A DNA stretch of 64,000 nucleotides from an uncultured Clostridia bacterium (GCA_947629665.1 CANREJ010000004.1:1-64000), one strand, 5' to 3'. Numbered from the stretch's first letter, positions 1-9,090 are shown. Program-made: numbers and translations. The notes: generated by a model from the sequence alone, not told the origin.

Positions 1-3000
1 TATGACAATATAGGCGTTAGACTTGCTAAAACCGAGTTTAATAACTTCGCCGAGGCGGCGCAGAAGTTGTACAATGCGATAGCAAAAGAGGCGAAATTGC
101 CGGAGCTTACAGAACTATCCTTGCAGGGCATAATGGATATGTTCAAGAAGGAAGAGCAAAGCAAGGATGACGGGCAAACCAACGAAAAGACTGTTGCGGA
201 GAAGGTTATTGAGATTCTCAACAAGTTAGATATAACCAACGCCGGAGACCTCACAATAAAATACGGCGAAATAACCGCAGTGCTTATAAACAGCAACGGT
301 GCACTTTCTGCAAACGTTACATACAAGGATATTTCTGCAAGCGTAGAAGTAAAGAACCACGAAGAAGTACCCATGCCCGGTATTAAGTACTTTGACGGAG
401 CGAAATTAATTCCTTTGCTCAACAATGTAACTAATATAATTACCGAGAAAGGGCTTACAATAAGCGGAAGCGTAATCATACCTATAACTACGGGCGAGAG
501 CAAGACGGAGATAGGTATAAATATAACCGCACTCTCAATAAAGTGGAACGAACAGCATGAGTTTACATTCGGTCTTTCGGCAACGCTCACGCTGGATAAA
601 ACGCCGCACACTATATATGCGGAATACAATGGCGAAAATATTTCGCTGGTATATGACAATATAGGCGTTAGACTTGCCAAGAGCGAGTTTACAAACTTTG
701 CCGCCGCGGCGCAGAAGTTATATAACGCAATAGCAAAAGAGGCGAAATTGCCCGAACTCAAAGAACTATCCTTACAGGGCATAATGGATATGTTCAAGAA
801 GGAAGAGCCGAAGGGCGACGGGCAAGGCAACGAAAAGACCGTTGCGGAGAAGGTTATTGAGATTCTCAACAAGTTAGAGATAACCAACGCCGGCGACCTC
901 ACGATTAAATACGATAATATAACCGCAGTGCTTGTAAATAACAACGGTGCGCTTTCTGCAAACGTTACATACAAGGATATAAATGCAACGGTTAATATCT
1001 CAACATGTGCGGAGGAAGCCGGCAAATCCGTGCTTCCCGCAGATACCGAGGTCAAATATTTCAGTGCGGCGGATCTAATTCCTTTAATGACCGACGTAAC
1101 AGAAATAATAACCAACAAGGGCGTAACCGTGGGCGGAACGGTGAATGTAACAGTGGGCTCCACCGCAATACAGGTAACCGTTTACAGGCTTTCGGTAACG
1201 TGGGAGAACGGTATTAAACTTTTGCTTGACGCCCGCATAACCGCAGACGGAACAGATCACGATATTTACGCAGAGTACTCGGCGGAAAGCAACCAACTCA
1301 CCGTTGTGTACGGTTCGCTTCAAGATGGCGTAGGCGTACAGCTCAACGTAAAAGATGACGCGGCCACGTTTGAGGACGCGCTTGTAAAACTGTACAACCG
1401 TATTGCGGAAGTTATAAATACCATAGTAGAAGATAAACCCATGAAGCCCGCCGAAGACCTCAACGGCGTGTATGAGAATATAACGCCCGTAATCAATAAG
1501 ATAACCGATCTTATAAAAACTCTTGAAAACGCCTTTGAGAGCGTAAAAGACATAACGGGCAAAATAGAGGGCGTAAAGACCGAAAAACTGAATATCTTTG
1601 ATATTATCAACTCGCTTGAATACAGTAAAGAGGCCGACAAATTCACTGTGGAGACCGCAGGTATAAATCTCTCCGTATGGAAGGATGCGGCCGGCTTCAA
1701 TCTGGGCGTGCAGACAAACGGCACGGTTGTGGAACTCAACGGTTTGACAATAATAGCCACCTCGGCCACGGAAAGTTTCTTTGACGTAGGCGTAGAGCCC
1801 ATTGACGCGGACGGCTTGTGCGAGCTTGTGGATTACATAGGCGCGGCTGTGGAAATGCTTGCCAAGGACACCTTTAAAATAGAACTTAAAGGCACTGTTA
1901 CCACCACAGACGAAAGGTATAAGGACGTAGAGAACAACGTTAAATATAATGTTGAAGCCGTCTTTGAGTATATTCAGGGCAGCGAGTACCCCGTACACAT
2001 TGAGACGGGCGCGGACGGCGGCGAACCCAACTTCTGGATATCGCCCGATATGTACGCCCACGTAATGGTGAACCTCAAATCCACAATAATCGACGTGGAC
2101 AGCGTGCTCTTCGATATATACATTCTGGACGGCAATCCCGAAATAGGCGAAAACGGCCTGACTTCGGGTACGCTCACAACGGACGACGAGCTGGACGTAT
2201 ATATGTCGATCTCGCGCATACCTTACGAATTGAATGATAACGACGGAAAGAACCACTCAAACCCCGTAAAGATTTACGCGCCTGTAAAAGAGATAATGAC
2301 TATCGCCGCGGCGGGAGTGGCAATGGCAGATTTAGGCGGAATAACCACGGAGTATAAGCAAATAAACGAGATTATAGCCAAAGTTGCCGATACGCTCGAC
2401 GTGCTTCTTGTGGACAAATATCTCACCTACACAAAGGACCAGTTCTCGTCGCTCGGCGCAAGCCTACTCGAACAGTTGCTCGGCGGTAAGTTATCCGATA
2501 TAATAAACGGTTTACTCAAATCTTTGGGCGGAGAAAACGCCGAAACTGCTCCCAAGACCGCGGAGCCCAATGCGGAGCCCGATACAAACGTGCCGGAGGA
2601 GCAGGGTGAATACGGCAGGAACCGCGAACGCAAGGGCGCGCTTGCAAAGTTTGAAGTAACGCCAATCGCGGACGAGAACGGCAAAAATACGGGCGCCACT
2701 TTCACCGTGCAGGTTAAAGAGGGTGCAACCGCCTCCGTAACCAAGGAAAATTACACCTATAAGTACGCGTATACGGACGCGGACGGCGCGGAGCAGAGCG
2801 AGGAGCGCGAGAGTACAAGAATTACAAACGTAACGGTTAAAAATTCCAAACTCAACGCAACCGATACAATACCCGAACTTAACGTAACCGTGGATTATGA
2901 AAATGTTTCCAAGGAAACCGAGCTTTCGGGCTACATATCCTTTGTTGGGGTCGATAATCTGCTTCAAGCGGTGGTAAACTCCGCAACGCATGCAACGGGC

Positions 3001-5478
3001 ACGGAAGATGACGGCATTTCAACATACGACCTCAATAAAAACTTCTATATAAGCGGTGAGTTGACCATTGGTATAGGAAGTATAGAAGCGCATAAAGTTG
3101 AGATCGACGGTCTTTCTGTATCTATTGACAAAAACAGCGAAATTGAAGTGAACCTCAAATTGCACTATAAAGGATTGTGGTTACTTACAGATTTGGTAAA
3201 CGGCGCTTCGACGGTAGAAATGACCATAAAGAACGGAATGGTATACTTGAAGAGAGTACAAACTACCAATTCTTTTAATAGTCAACTCAAAACTCCCAAA
3301 ACGATCTACCGTGTAATGCCTCTTGATACGTTTATGGCCGACATAATGAATCAGCTTGTGTTTATTCTCAATTTCGGCGACACAATTGCCAACCTTATGA
3401 CAAAAGACAGCACCGGAAATGAAAATACCGAAAGTACTTTAAGCTACAAGCAGGACTACGGCGAACAACTCGGCGACTATTTGCACTCCTTTATCACCAA
3501 ACAAAACGAAGAAGGTACGGCGTCTTGGACGGCTACGCTAAGCAACGTGGGCATAAACAGGCTTGCGGGCATGACCAGCCTTCTTTCGGACAAAACCACA
3601 GTAACGTTAAACGGAGCAAAGGAAGAGGTTACCGACGAGGCCGGTGCGCTATTGTTTGAAAAATATACAATTAAGTCGCTCGATCTCAATGCTAAACTGT
3701 TCTCGGTGCTTACTGTTGGCGGCAACCTCGTTTGGCACAACCCCTGCAACATATACGACGGGGACAGCGAGGCGGCAAAGAACGCTTTGGAAAGCTCCGC
3801 TCCCTCAATCAAGGCGGAAGAGTGGCTTGGCGTTTCGGGCGCATATACCTTTGAAGATATAAAGGCAAATGTCGAATGGGATAAGCTGGCAACTGCAATC
3901 AACACTACCCAAACAGCCGACACCGTCAACCCCGAGTTCTCCACCGACACAGAGAGCTATCTTGAAGTAATTTTCAACGGCGACGAGAACAATTACGACA
4001 ATATCGACTCGCACGCGCGTTTGGGTAAATACGGTTACTATCTCAACGACGGAAGCGAAGAGAAATTGCTCAAAGAAGAGGTTGTATGGTTCATCAACGA
4101 AAACAGCGAAATTTGCAGCAAAAATATCTCCGATCCCGACCTTGCGGAATACGCAAAAGAGCACTACGGCTTAGTTTGGGGCGAACCCGTAAGGAACGGC
4201 GGCACGTTTAAAAAGGCTGCCTCGTATGTTGCCGAAAAGTACAGCGTAAAAATTCACAGCGAACACTATATGCCGGGCTATGATTCGGGAGATACAGACT
4301 ATATGTATGAGTATGTCCATACATACGGTGATAGGGTCAACATTGATATGTCGTATGAGATCCGCGGCAACGCCGAAGATACGTGGTACCGCATAGCGTA
4401 TGCGGAGTACAACGGCGAAAAGTATTATGGGGAGGATATAGATTCGCTTGTAATTGGAGCCGACGCGGAAATTACAATAGTTTGGGAGGAGATACCTCAC
4501 GCCACGGTAACGGTTGAAAGCGAGCATGAAATAGCGGGCTTTGAAAGCGCAGGCGGTAAGTGGCAAAAGACCTTTGAAATAGAGACGGGCACGTACGTCA
4601 ACCTCAAAGAGCTCGTAGGCTATATAGCCGACACTGCGGAGGGCTACACCTTCGGCGGCTTCACTCTGAACGAGGGCGACGAGGAAACCTCGGATATAGT
4701 GAACATAAGCGGCGACACGACCATCTACGTAAAGTGGATAGAGCCCGAAATTACGGTGAACTATTACAGTTCTTTGAACGTTGCGGGCTACGAGCAAACG
4801 GTAAAAGAGGGCTACACTACGGTTTACACCACTTCCGCAACGTATAACATGAGCTCGGGCTTCGGCGTAATAACTCCCGAATACTCGGGCTATGAGTTCC
4901 TCGGCTGGTTCTATAACGACGGCGGGAATTGGATAAAGGTAACCGACGTTAAGAACGACATCGAGGGCTCGGATAAATATTCCACCGCAGTAGAATTGCA
5001 CGCCCTGTGGTACAGTGTATCGGTAAATTGCACAAGGGCGCAAAGAACGGAAAGAAAGGAGGGAACAGTATTTAAAAAGACTTTCCATACTTTCTATCTT
5101 GACGTCAATCTCGATATTAAATTTGAAGCAGTTGAAAATTTGCTTGATTTGATTACGGTTTCGGACGTGAATTATCGTATGTATTTCACATTCGATGATC
5201 CTGCTCCTAAATATTATGCAACAGATAAGGAGTATCAAGATACGAAAATAGGTTCACATACCGGAATTTTGCCTTGCGACCATTACAGCAAAAACTTTGC
5301 CGCCGACAACGGTTTGGGTTTCTCCTTTGTCTCCGAAGAGTTGCAAAGCAACAGCGGTGCGGACGATTACACTACTTGGAACGTAGTATATTCATATAAT
5401 TTAAAGTTCGGCGACAGTGTTTTATTGACGTCGGGCGAAAGTGAAAGTAATTATTTAAATGGTAGGTTTGCATTTTAA
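1..5478 (+). CDS. Giant repeat-containing surface protein (5' end outside window)
   Basis: Frame 1 is open from base 1, so the TTG at 67 in the ORF track is not the real start and the N-terminus lies upstream. At least 1825 residues are visible. The first part is a tandem repeat of 217 residues (651 bp): the motif YDNIGVRLAK recurs at bases 1 and 652, a diverged third unit starts near 1330, and each unit contains AIAKEAKLPEL and LQGIMDMFKKEE. The middle (about residues 450-1400) is beta-rich and of unknown family. About residues 1400-1690 contain InlB B-repeat-like modules ending in patterns such as YEFLGWF and ELHALW. No LPXTG motif or C-terminal membrane anchor is visible, so the anchor may be an N-terminal lipobox outside the window. 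A surface role (adhesion or polysaccharide contact) is inferred from the repeats only. A strong hairpin follows the stop. Confidence 0.85.
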   Translation, partial: YDNIGVRLAKTEFNNFAEAAQKLYNAIAKEAKLPELTELSLQGIMDMFKKEEQSKDDGQTNEKTVAEKVIEILNKLDITNAGDLTIKYGEITAVLINSNGALSANVTYKDISASVEVKNHEEVPMPGIKYFDGAKLIPLLNNVTNIITEKGLTISGSVIIPITTGESKTEIGINITALSIKWNEQHEFTFGLSATLTLDKTPHTIYAEYNGENISLVYDNIGVRLAKSEFTNFAAAAQKLYNAIAKEAKLPELKELSLQGIMDMFKKEEPKGDGQGNEKTVAEKVIEILNKLEITNAGDLTIKYDNITAVLVNNNGALSANVTYKDINATVNISTCAEEAGKSVLPADTEVKYFSAADLIPLMTDVTEIITNKGVTVGGTVNVTVGSTAIQVTVYRLSVTWENGIKLLLDARITADGTDHDIYAEYSAESNQLTVVYGSLQDGVGVQLNVKDDAATFEDALVKLYNRIAEVINTIVEDKPMKPAEDLNGVYENITPVINKITDLIKTLENAFESVKDITGKIEGVKTEKLNIFDIINSLEYSKEADKFTVETAGINLSVWKDAAGFNLGVQTNGTVVELNGLTIIATSATESFFDVGVEPIDADGLCELVDYIGAAVEMLAKDTFKIELKGTVTTTDERYKDVENNVKYNVEAVFEYIQGSEYPVHIETGADGGEPNFWISPDMYAHVMVNLKSTIIDVDSVLFDIYILDGNPEIGENGLTSGTLTTDDELDVYMSISRIPYELNDNDGKNHSNPVKIYAPVKEIMTIAAAGVAMADLGGITTEYKQINEIIAKVADTLDVLLVDKYLTYTKDQFSSLGASLLEQLLGGKLSDIINGLLKSLGGENAETAPKTAEPNAEPDTNVPEEQGEYGRNRERKGALAKFEVTPIADENGKNTGATFTVQVKEGATASVTKENYTYKYAYTDADGAEQSEERESTRITNVTVKNSKLNATDTIPELNVTVDYENVSKETELSGYISFVGVDNLLQAVVNSATHATGTEDDGISTYDLNKNFYISGELTIGIGSIEAHKVEIDGLSVSIDKNSEIEVNLKLHYKGLWLLTDLVNGASTVEMTIKNGMVYLKRVQTTNSFNSQLKTPKTIYRVMPLDTFMADIMNQLVFILNFGDTIANLMTKDSTGNENTESTLSYKQDYGEQLGDYLHSFITKQNEEGTASWTATLSNVGINRLAGMTSLLSDKTTVTLNGAKEEVTDEAGALLFEKYTIKSLDLNAKLFSVLTVGGNLVWHNPCNIYDGDSEAAKNALESSAPSIKAEEWLGVSGAYTFEDIKANVEWDKLATAINTTQTADTVNPEFSTDTESYLEVIFNGDENNYDNIDSHARLGKYGYYLNDGSEEKLLKEEVVWFINENSEICSKNISDPDLAEYAKEHYGLVWGEPVRNGGTFKKAASYVAEKYSVKIHSEHYMPGYDSGDTDYMYEYVHTYGDRVNIDMSYEIRGNAEDTWYRIAYAEYNGEKYYGEDIDSLVIGADAEITIVWEEIPHATVTVESEHEIAGFESAGGKWQKTFEIETGTYVNLKELVGYIADTAEGYTFGGFTLNEGDEETSDIVNISGDTTIYVKWIEPEITVNYYSSLNVAGYEQTVKEGYTTVYTTSATYNMSSGFGVITPEYSGYEFLGWFYNDGGNWIKVTDVKNDIEGSDKYSTAVELHALWYSVSVNCTRAQRTERKEGTVFKKTFHTFYLDVNLDIKFEAVENLLDLITVSDVNYRMYFTFDDPAPKYYATDKEYQDTKIGSHTGILPCDHYSKNFAADNGLGFSFVSEELQSNSGADDYTTWNVVYSYNLKFGDSVLLTSGESESNYLNGRFAF

Positions 5479-5491
5479 ATAAAAATTGCGG

Positions 5492-5520
5492 GGCGCGGGC
5501 TTGAAATTCAAGCCCGCGCC
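5492..5520 (+). terminator. Hairpin terminator after the repeat protein
   Basis: A 14-bp perfect inverted repeat, GGCGCGGGCTTGAA and its complement, surrounds a single A. It starts 13 bp after the TAA. The downstream side is AT-rich without a clean U-run, so it may also act as an mRNA 3' stabiliser. Confidence 0.7.
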
Positions 5521-5554
5521 TAAACAAATGAACTTTATAATTTTAAAAAGGGTA

Positions 5555-5583
5555 TTGCAAATTAAATAATTAGGTGATATAAT
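5555..5583 (+). promoter_or_regulatory. Sigma-A promoter of the HIT gene
   Basis: TTGCAA, a 17-bp spacer and TATAAT, with a TG one base before the -10 (extended -10). The predicted start is near 5590, giving a leader of about 28 nt that carries AAGGGGA before the ATG at 5618. Confidence 0.8.
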
Positions 5584-5617
5584 TTTATTTGGTATAAAAT
5601 ATAAAGGGGAAAAATAT

Positions 5618-6037
5618 ATGAAAGATTGTAACTGCGGTTACTGTATGCGCGGCGAGCTTTTGGATAAATTCGGCATATATATCTGCGATTTATCCGTAAG
5701 CACGCTCATTCTTTTTAAAGAGCAGTCCCACCGCGGCCGCTGTATAGTGGCTTACAAGGACCACGTTTCCGAAATCGTGAACATTTCCGATGAGGAGCGC
5801 AACGCCTTTTTTGCCGACGTAAACCGCGCGGCAAAGGCAATACACAAGGTATTCAAGCCCGATAAACTCAACTACGGCGCCTACGGCGACACGGGTTGCC
5901 ACCTGCACATGCACCTCTGCCCCAAATATAAGGACGGCGAAGAGTGGGGCGGCGTATTCCAGATGAACCCCGGCAAGGTATATCTTACCGATGAAGAGTA
6001 TGCAGAGATGATAGAGGATATCAAATCCGCATTGTAA
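5618..6037 (+). CDS. HIT family (histidine triad) protein
   Basis: A 139-residue cytoplasmic protein of the HIT superfamily, nucleotide-binding hydrolases or transferases acting on AMP-linked substrates. The histidine triad HLHMHLCPK lies at about residues 95-103; the middle histidine of the triad is the usual catalytic nucleophile. The length suits a single-domain HIT protein. The N-terminus has a cysteine cluster (CNCGYC), as in zinc-binding members. The start is fixed by AAGGGGA about 8 nt upstream and by the promoter at 5555-5583. It appears monocistronic. The substrate cannot be told from sequence; an AMP-lysine or AMP-NH2 hydrolase (HinT-like) is the default reading. Confidence 0.9.
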   Translation: MKDCNCGYCMRGELLDKFGIYICDLSVSTLILFKEQSHRGRCIVAYKDHVSEIVNISDEERNAFFADVNRAAKAIHKVFKPDKLNYGAYGDTGCHLHMHLCPKYKDGEEWGGVFQMNPGKVYLTDEEYAEMIEDIKSAL

Positions 6038-6095
6038 GCTAACGCGGCAAGCGCGGATATACTTCGCATAACATTGTCGCGTTTACGTTTTGCTT

Positions 6096-6187
6096 GGGTC
6101 ACGTACGTCTGTGTACGCTCCCCGTCGCAAAGCCGCGCGCTCCTTGTTCTGCTTGTATCTGCGCACTTGCTAACTTCGTAAGTGCAG
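6096..6187. repeat. Dispersed intergenic repeat C, copy 1
   Basis: Starts with GGTCACGTACGTCTGTGTAC, then GCTCC, and ends in a segment like CTTGCTAACTTCGTAAGTGCAG. The same two blocks, 40-60 bp apart, recur at 24981-25100, 29530-29600 and 29838-29925, and the end block alone at 8968-9040. The core is a near-palindrome around GTAC. No ORF fits it. Confidence 0.6.
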
Positions 6188-6345
6188 TTTTCCCTTGCCC
6201 TCTTCCGTGTAACGGGGGAGGGTGCCCTGAAAGGGCGGGTGGGAGTAAATAATTTAACCGCACATTAAGCCTGTCATTTCGAGTCGCGGAGCGCGAGATA
6301 ATCCCCTCGTGGATTGGTCGAGGTTGGATAACACGGCAACAAAAA
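6188..6345. repeat. Intergenic palindromic fragments
   Basis: Non-coding. Two short elements stand out: a purine/pyrimidine inverted segment (CCCTCTTCCGTG and GGGGGAGGGTG, then AAAGGGCGGGTGGGAG) at about 6198-6245, and TGTCATTTCGAG followed by GCGGAGCGCGAGA at 6272-6299. The latter resembles a short intergenic repeat I recall from many bacterial genomes. Neither is part of a gene here. Confidence 0.45.
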
Positions 6346-6419
6346 TTTATGCTTGACCTGCGGTAAAGTAAGTCAAGAACCAACGCATAAAGAAACTTGG
6401 ATGCAACGTAACGTTGCCA
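6346..6419. repeat. Dispersed repeat E, single unit
   Basis: Contains GCTTGACCTGCGGTAAAG directly followed by TAAGTCAAG, then AACGCATAAAGAAACTTGG and the palindrome GCAACGTAACGTTGC. It is almost the same as 25507-25560 and related to the units at 9054-9090 and 30018-30150. It sits directly upstream of the leader of the GltD-like gene. Confidence 0.6.
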
Positions 6420-6481
6420 CGAAAAATTTGAGTGTGCGCAACCACACGAAAATTTTTGTGAAAACATATAAGGAGATTAGT

Positions 6482-7705
6482 ATGGCTCATAATGTAATAG
6501 CCGAAGCTAAAAGATGTTTAAATTGTAAAAAACCGCTTTGCAGAACAGGTTGCCCCATAAACACGCCCATTCCGCAGATGATTCACATGTTTTTGAACGG
6601 CGAAATAAAGGAAGCGGGCAAAATGGTGTTTGAAAACAACCCCCTGTCCGTTGTCTGCTCCATTGTCTGCAACCACGGCAACCAATGCCAGGGGCACTGC
6701 GTGCGCGGCATAAAAGGCGAACCCGTTGAAATTTCCACAATAGAAAATTTTGTGTCCTCGCGCTATCTCGACACGTTGGAGCTGGACAAGGCTCCCTGTA
6801 ACGGCATAAAGGTGGCGGTAGTCGGCGCGGGTCCCGCAGGCATAACCATATCCATAAAAATGGCACTGTTGGGTTACGACGTAACCGTGTTTGAGTCAAA
6901 GTCCAAAATAGGCGGCGTTTTGCGCTTCGGTATTCCCGAATTCCGTCTGCCCAAGTCCATTGTGGACAAGTACGAAGTGATTATGCGCAAGCTCGGCATA
7001 AAGATAAAGCCCAATATAACCATAGGCAAGGCGTTCGGCGTGGAGGAACTCTTCCGCGACGGCTTCAAGGCCATAGCCATAGGCACGGGCGTAACGTGGC
7101 CCATCGCCCTCAACATTAAGGGCGAAACGTTGGGGCACGTCCACTACGGCATACACTATCTCGAATCGCCCGAAAGTTACCAACTCGGCGACAGCGTAGT
7201 TATAATCGGCGCGGGCAACGTTGCCATGGATGTGGCGCGCACGGCCCTCCGCAAGGGCGTAAAGGACGTTAAAATCACCGTCCGCTCCGAACAGTACTCG
7301 GCGAGCAAGGAGGAGGCGGAGTACGCCGAAATCGAAGGCGCGCAGTTCGTATATAATAAGGCGCCCGTGGAAATCACCGACGAGGGCGTAATATTTGTCG
7401 ATACCTACACCGACGAAAACGGCAAACTCATATTCACCGACAAGGCCGAGCTGATGAAGTGCGACACGGTTATGATTTGCATATCCCAACGCCCTTCAAA
7501 ACTGATATTATCCGATACTTACGGTTTGGAAGTAAACGAGCGCGGGCTTGCAAAGATAAGCGAAAACGGCGAAACGTCAAGGCCCGGTCTGTTTGCTTCG
7601 GGCGACGTCGTTCGCGGCGCCAAGACGGTTGTAGAGGCGGCGGAAACTTCCAAGCGCGTTGTGGAAGCCATGGATAAGTATTTAAAATCCCTTCCCAAAG
7701 AGTAA
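6482..7705 (+). CDS. GltD-like NAD(P)H-dependent oxidoreductase (glutamate synthase small-subunit family)
   Basis: The start is the ATG at 6482, 5 nt after AAGGAG; the longer ORF-track start at 6353 runs into the upstream repeat. The 407-residue protein has an N-terminal Fer4_20-type cysteine domain (CLNCKKPLCRTGC and CSIVCNHGNQCQGHC, about residues 15-75), an FAD-binding VAVVGAGPAG near residue 115, an NADPH-binding VVIIGAGNVAMD near residue 240, and the C-terminal FASGDVVRGAKTVVEAA loop. It should pass electrons from NAD(P)H through FAD to iron-sulfur centres. No large GltB subunit is adjacent. It may be a stand-alone homotetrameric-type glutamate synthase or an NfnB/SudA-like transhydrogenase subunit; sequence alone does not decide. 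It is slightly shorter than the usual 460 or so residues. Confidence 0.85.
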   Translation: MAHNVIAEAKRCLNCKKPLCRTGCPINTPIPQMIHMFLNGEIKEAGKMVFENNPLSVVCSIVCNHGNQCQGHCVRGIKGEPVEISTIENFVSSRYLDTLELDKAPCNGIKVAVVGAGPAGITISIKMALLGYDVTVFESKSKIGGVLRFGIPEFRLPKSIVDKYEVIMRKLGIKIKPNITIGKAFGVEELFRDGFKAIAIGTGVTWPIALNIKGETLGHVHYGIHYLESPESYQLGDSVVIIGAGNVAMDVARTALRKGVKDVKITVRSEQYSASKEEAEYAEIEGAQFVYNKAPVEITDEGVIFVDTYTDENGKLIFTDKAELMKCDTVMICISQRPSKLILSDTYGLEVNERGLAKISENGETSRPGLFASGDVVRGAKTVVEAAETSKRVVEAMDKYLKSLPKE

Positions 7706-7777
7706 TAATTTGCACCTGCGCGCACATAAACGTCGCGCATATGTACGCAAAATTATATGAACCGAAATAAAATATCA

Positions 7778-7806
7778 GCGGCGGCGCATAATCAATGCGC
7801 CGCCGC
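7778..7806. terminator. Bidirectional terminator between convergent genes
   Basis: An 11-bp perfect stem, GCGGCGGCGCA, with a 7-nt loop. It is followed by ACTTTTATAT on the + strand and by a T-rich stretch on the - strand, between the GltD-like gene and the DUF362 gene. Confidence 0.8.
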
Positions 7807-7826
7807 ACTTTTATATACAGGCAGAT

Positions 7827-8696
7827 TTATTCAACTTCTATAAGCTCGTATTCCCTCGAACCTATGCCGAGTTCGGCGGCCGCTTCAATGGTATGCACGC
7901 CGTTGCGGCTTTCAATGCGCTCCAAAAGGTGCGCCCGGCCGGGGTCGTCCTTTGCGGCGTAAACCAAATCGAGGCAGGCCTGGTCTATTGCAACGGGGTC
8001 AAGAGATACAAGAATCCCTATATCCTTCATGCAGGGGTCCTCGGCCACGGCACAGCAGTCGCAGTCCACGGACATATTTTTCATCACGTTCACGTAAACG
8101 GCGTTGCCGTTGAAAAACTTAACAACCGAGGAAGCGGCGTCCGCCATTGCCTCCAAAAAGGAGTCGTGGTCGCTCGTCCAAAAATCTTCGGGCACTCCCG
8201 CGCCGTGAATATACGCCTTGCCGTAGGAGGAGGCAATGCCTATGGAGAGCTGTTTCAACGCCCCGCCGTAGCCGCCCATGGGGTGCCCTTTAAAGTGCGA
8301 AAGCACCAAAAGCGAGTTATAGTTGGCAAGATTTTTGCCCACGTAATTCTTTTTTATTATTTTTCCGTCGGGAATATCCAGCACCAGGTCAGGGCCTTCG
8401 GCGTCCAAAAGATCCACATTAAAATATTGGCTCCAACCGTGTTTTTTAAGAGTTTTAAGGTGCTTTGCCGTTGTGTTGCGCTCGCCCTCGTAGGCGGTGT
8501 TGCACTCTGTTACAGTGCCTCCGACATACTCGATTATGGGCTTCCAGAAATCGGGTTTTAAAAAGTTTTGGTTGCCCACCTCGCCGGAATGGAGTTTAAC
8601 GGCTACATTGCCTTTAAGCTCCACGCCGAGCAGTTTGTACGTCTGCAAAACTTTTTCGGGCGTAATCGTTCTTGAAAGATAGACCTTTTGCTTCAT
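7827..8696 (-). CDS. DUF362 domain protein
   Basis: 289 residues, ATG at 8696 with AGAGG about 6 nt upstream. Family features: N-terminal KVYLSRT, VAVKLHSGEVGNQNFLKP, CNTAYEGERN, the glycine-rich KGHPMGGYGGALKQLSIG and C-terminal SLDPVAIDQACLDLV. DUF362 proteins often end in a 4Fe-4S ferredoxin domain. This one has no CxxCxxC repeats, only an isolated CDCC near residue 210, so it is the short form. Proposed roles in the family are redox or iron-sulfur related but unproven. It is transcribed alone from a divergent promoter at 8728-8756 and converges on the GltD-like gene. Confidence 0.85.
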   Translation of the reverse strand: MKQKVYLSRTITPEKVLQTYKLLGVELKGNVAVKLHSGEVGNQNFLKPDFWKPIIEYVGGTVTECNTAYEGERNTTAKHLKTLKKHGWSQYFNVDLLDAEGPDLVLDIPDGKIIKKNYVGKNLANYNSLLVLSHFKGHPMGGYGGALKQLSIGIASSYGKAYIHGAGVPEDFWTSDHDSFLEAMADAASSVVKFFNGNAVYVNVMKNMSVDCDCCAVAEDPCMKDIGILVSLDPVAIDQACLDLVYAAKDDPGRAHLLERIESRNGVHTIEAAAELGIGSREYELIEVE

Positions 8697-8727
8697 AAAA
8701 ACCTCTGTTTAGCTTTATTTATATACA

Positions 8728-8756
8728 ATTATAAAGGAAAATTGTGCGTTTGTACA
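8728..8756 (-). promoter_or_regulatory. Promoter of the DUF362 gene
   Basis: Minus-strand TGTACA, a 17-bp spacer and TATAAT. The -35 matches consensus at 4 of 6 positions. The predicted start lies about 25 nt before the ATG. Confidence 0.6.
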
Positions 8757-8770
8757 GTGTTTTTGATAAA

Positions 8771-8951
8771 GTTCACGAAAAAACAGACGTTCGGCGATGT
8801 CTGTTTTTTCCGTGATTAGAGGAGCCGGCTCCTCTTTGCGCCATTTTTAAGGGCGCACATTTTATATAATGGCGCAAATTCACCTTGCTGAGGCAAAGGT
8901 TTTTGCAAATTGTGGCTTGCTGCGCAGGGAAACCCTGCTTGCAACGTAAAT
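8771..8951. ncRNA. Multi-hairpin element, copy A (candidate structured RNA or hairpin mobile element)
   Basis: No ORF. In order: hairpin PX (8774-8814, arms GAAAAAACAGAC and GTCTGTTTTTTC), P0 (8819-8834, GAGGAG/CTCCTC), P1 (8835-8844 paired with 8869-8878, TTTGCGCCAT/ATGGCGCAAA, 24-nt loop), P2 (ACCTTGC...GCA-A-AGGT), a conserved linker AAATTGTGGCTTGC, P3 (GCAGGG/CCCTGC, 8924-8938) and the tail TTGCAACGTAAAT. Copy B at 29630-29813 has the same order and nearly the same spacing but different stem bases that still pair. PX alone would work as a bidirectional terminator. The transcribed strand is unknown because pairing is nearly all Watson-Crick. Confidence 0.5.
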
Positions 8952-8967
8952 TATTTTAAATATTTTT

Positions 8968-9090
8968 TGTTCTGCTCGCTTCTAACCGCTTGTAGACTTC
9001 GTAATTGCAGAAAACTTCGTAATTACAGCTCCCGCACATGCCAAGTACTATCGCAATAAAGAAACTTAGGTCAAGCGTTACGCTTGACAA
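8968..9090. repeat. Fragments of repeats C and E upstream of the V-ATPase operon
   Basis: Holds the C-type tail (TGTTCTGCTCGCTTCTAACC, then two AACTTCGTAATT-like blocks) and an E-type end (AATAAAGAAACTTAGG followed by the hairpin GTCAAGCG-TTA-CGCTTGAC at 9070-9088). The right arm of that hairpin contains the TTGACA used as the -35 box of the next promoter. Confidence 0.6.

Noticed and set aside
1084-2256. Minus-strand ORF of 390 residues opposite the first gene
   Set aside because: It is a shadow of the repeat-protein frame: compositionally odd (rich in Y, V, H, R), no SD, no recognisable domain. The same applies to 4171-5238, 54768-55766 and 44278-45144.
6038-6481. Mobile element or small gene in the HIT-gltD gap
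   Set aside because: Short ORFs there (such as 6099-6467 minus) lie across dispersed repeats and have no SD or domain.
7893-8561. Plus-strand ORF of 222 residues opposite the DUF362 gene
   Set aside because: The minus-strand DUF362 protein has clear family motifs, a promoter and an SD; the plus frame has none.
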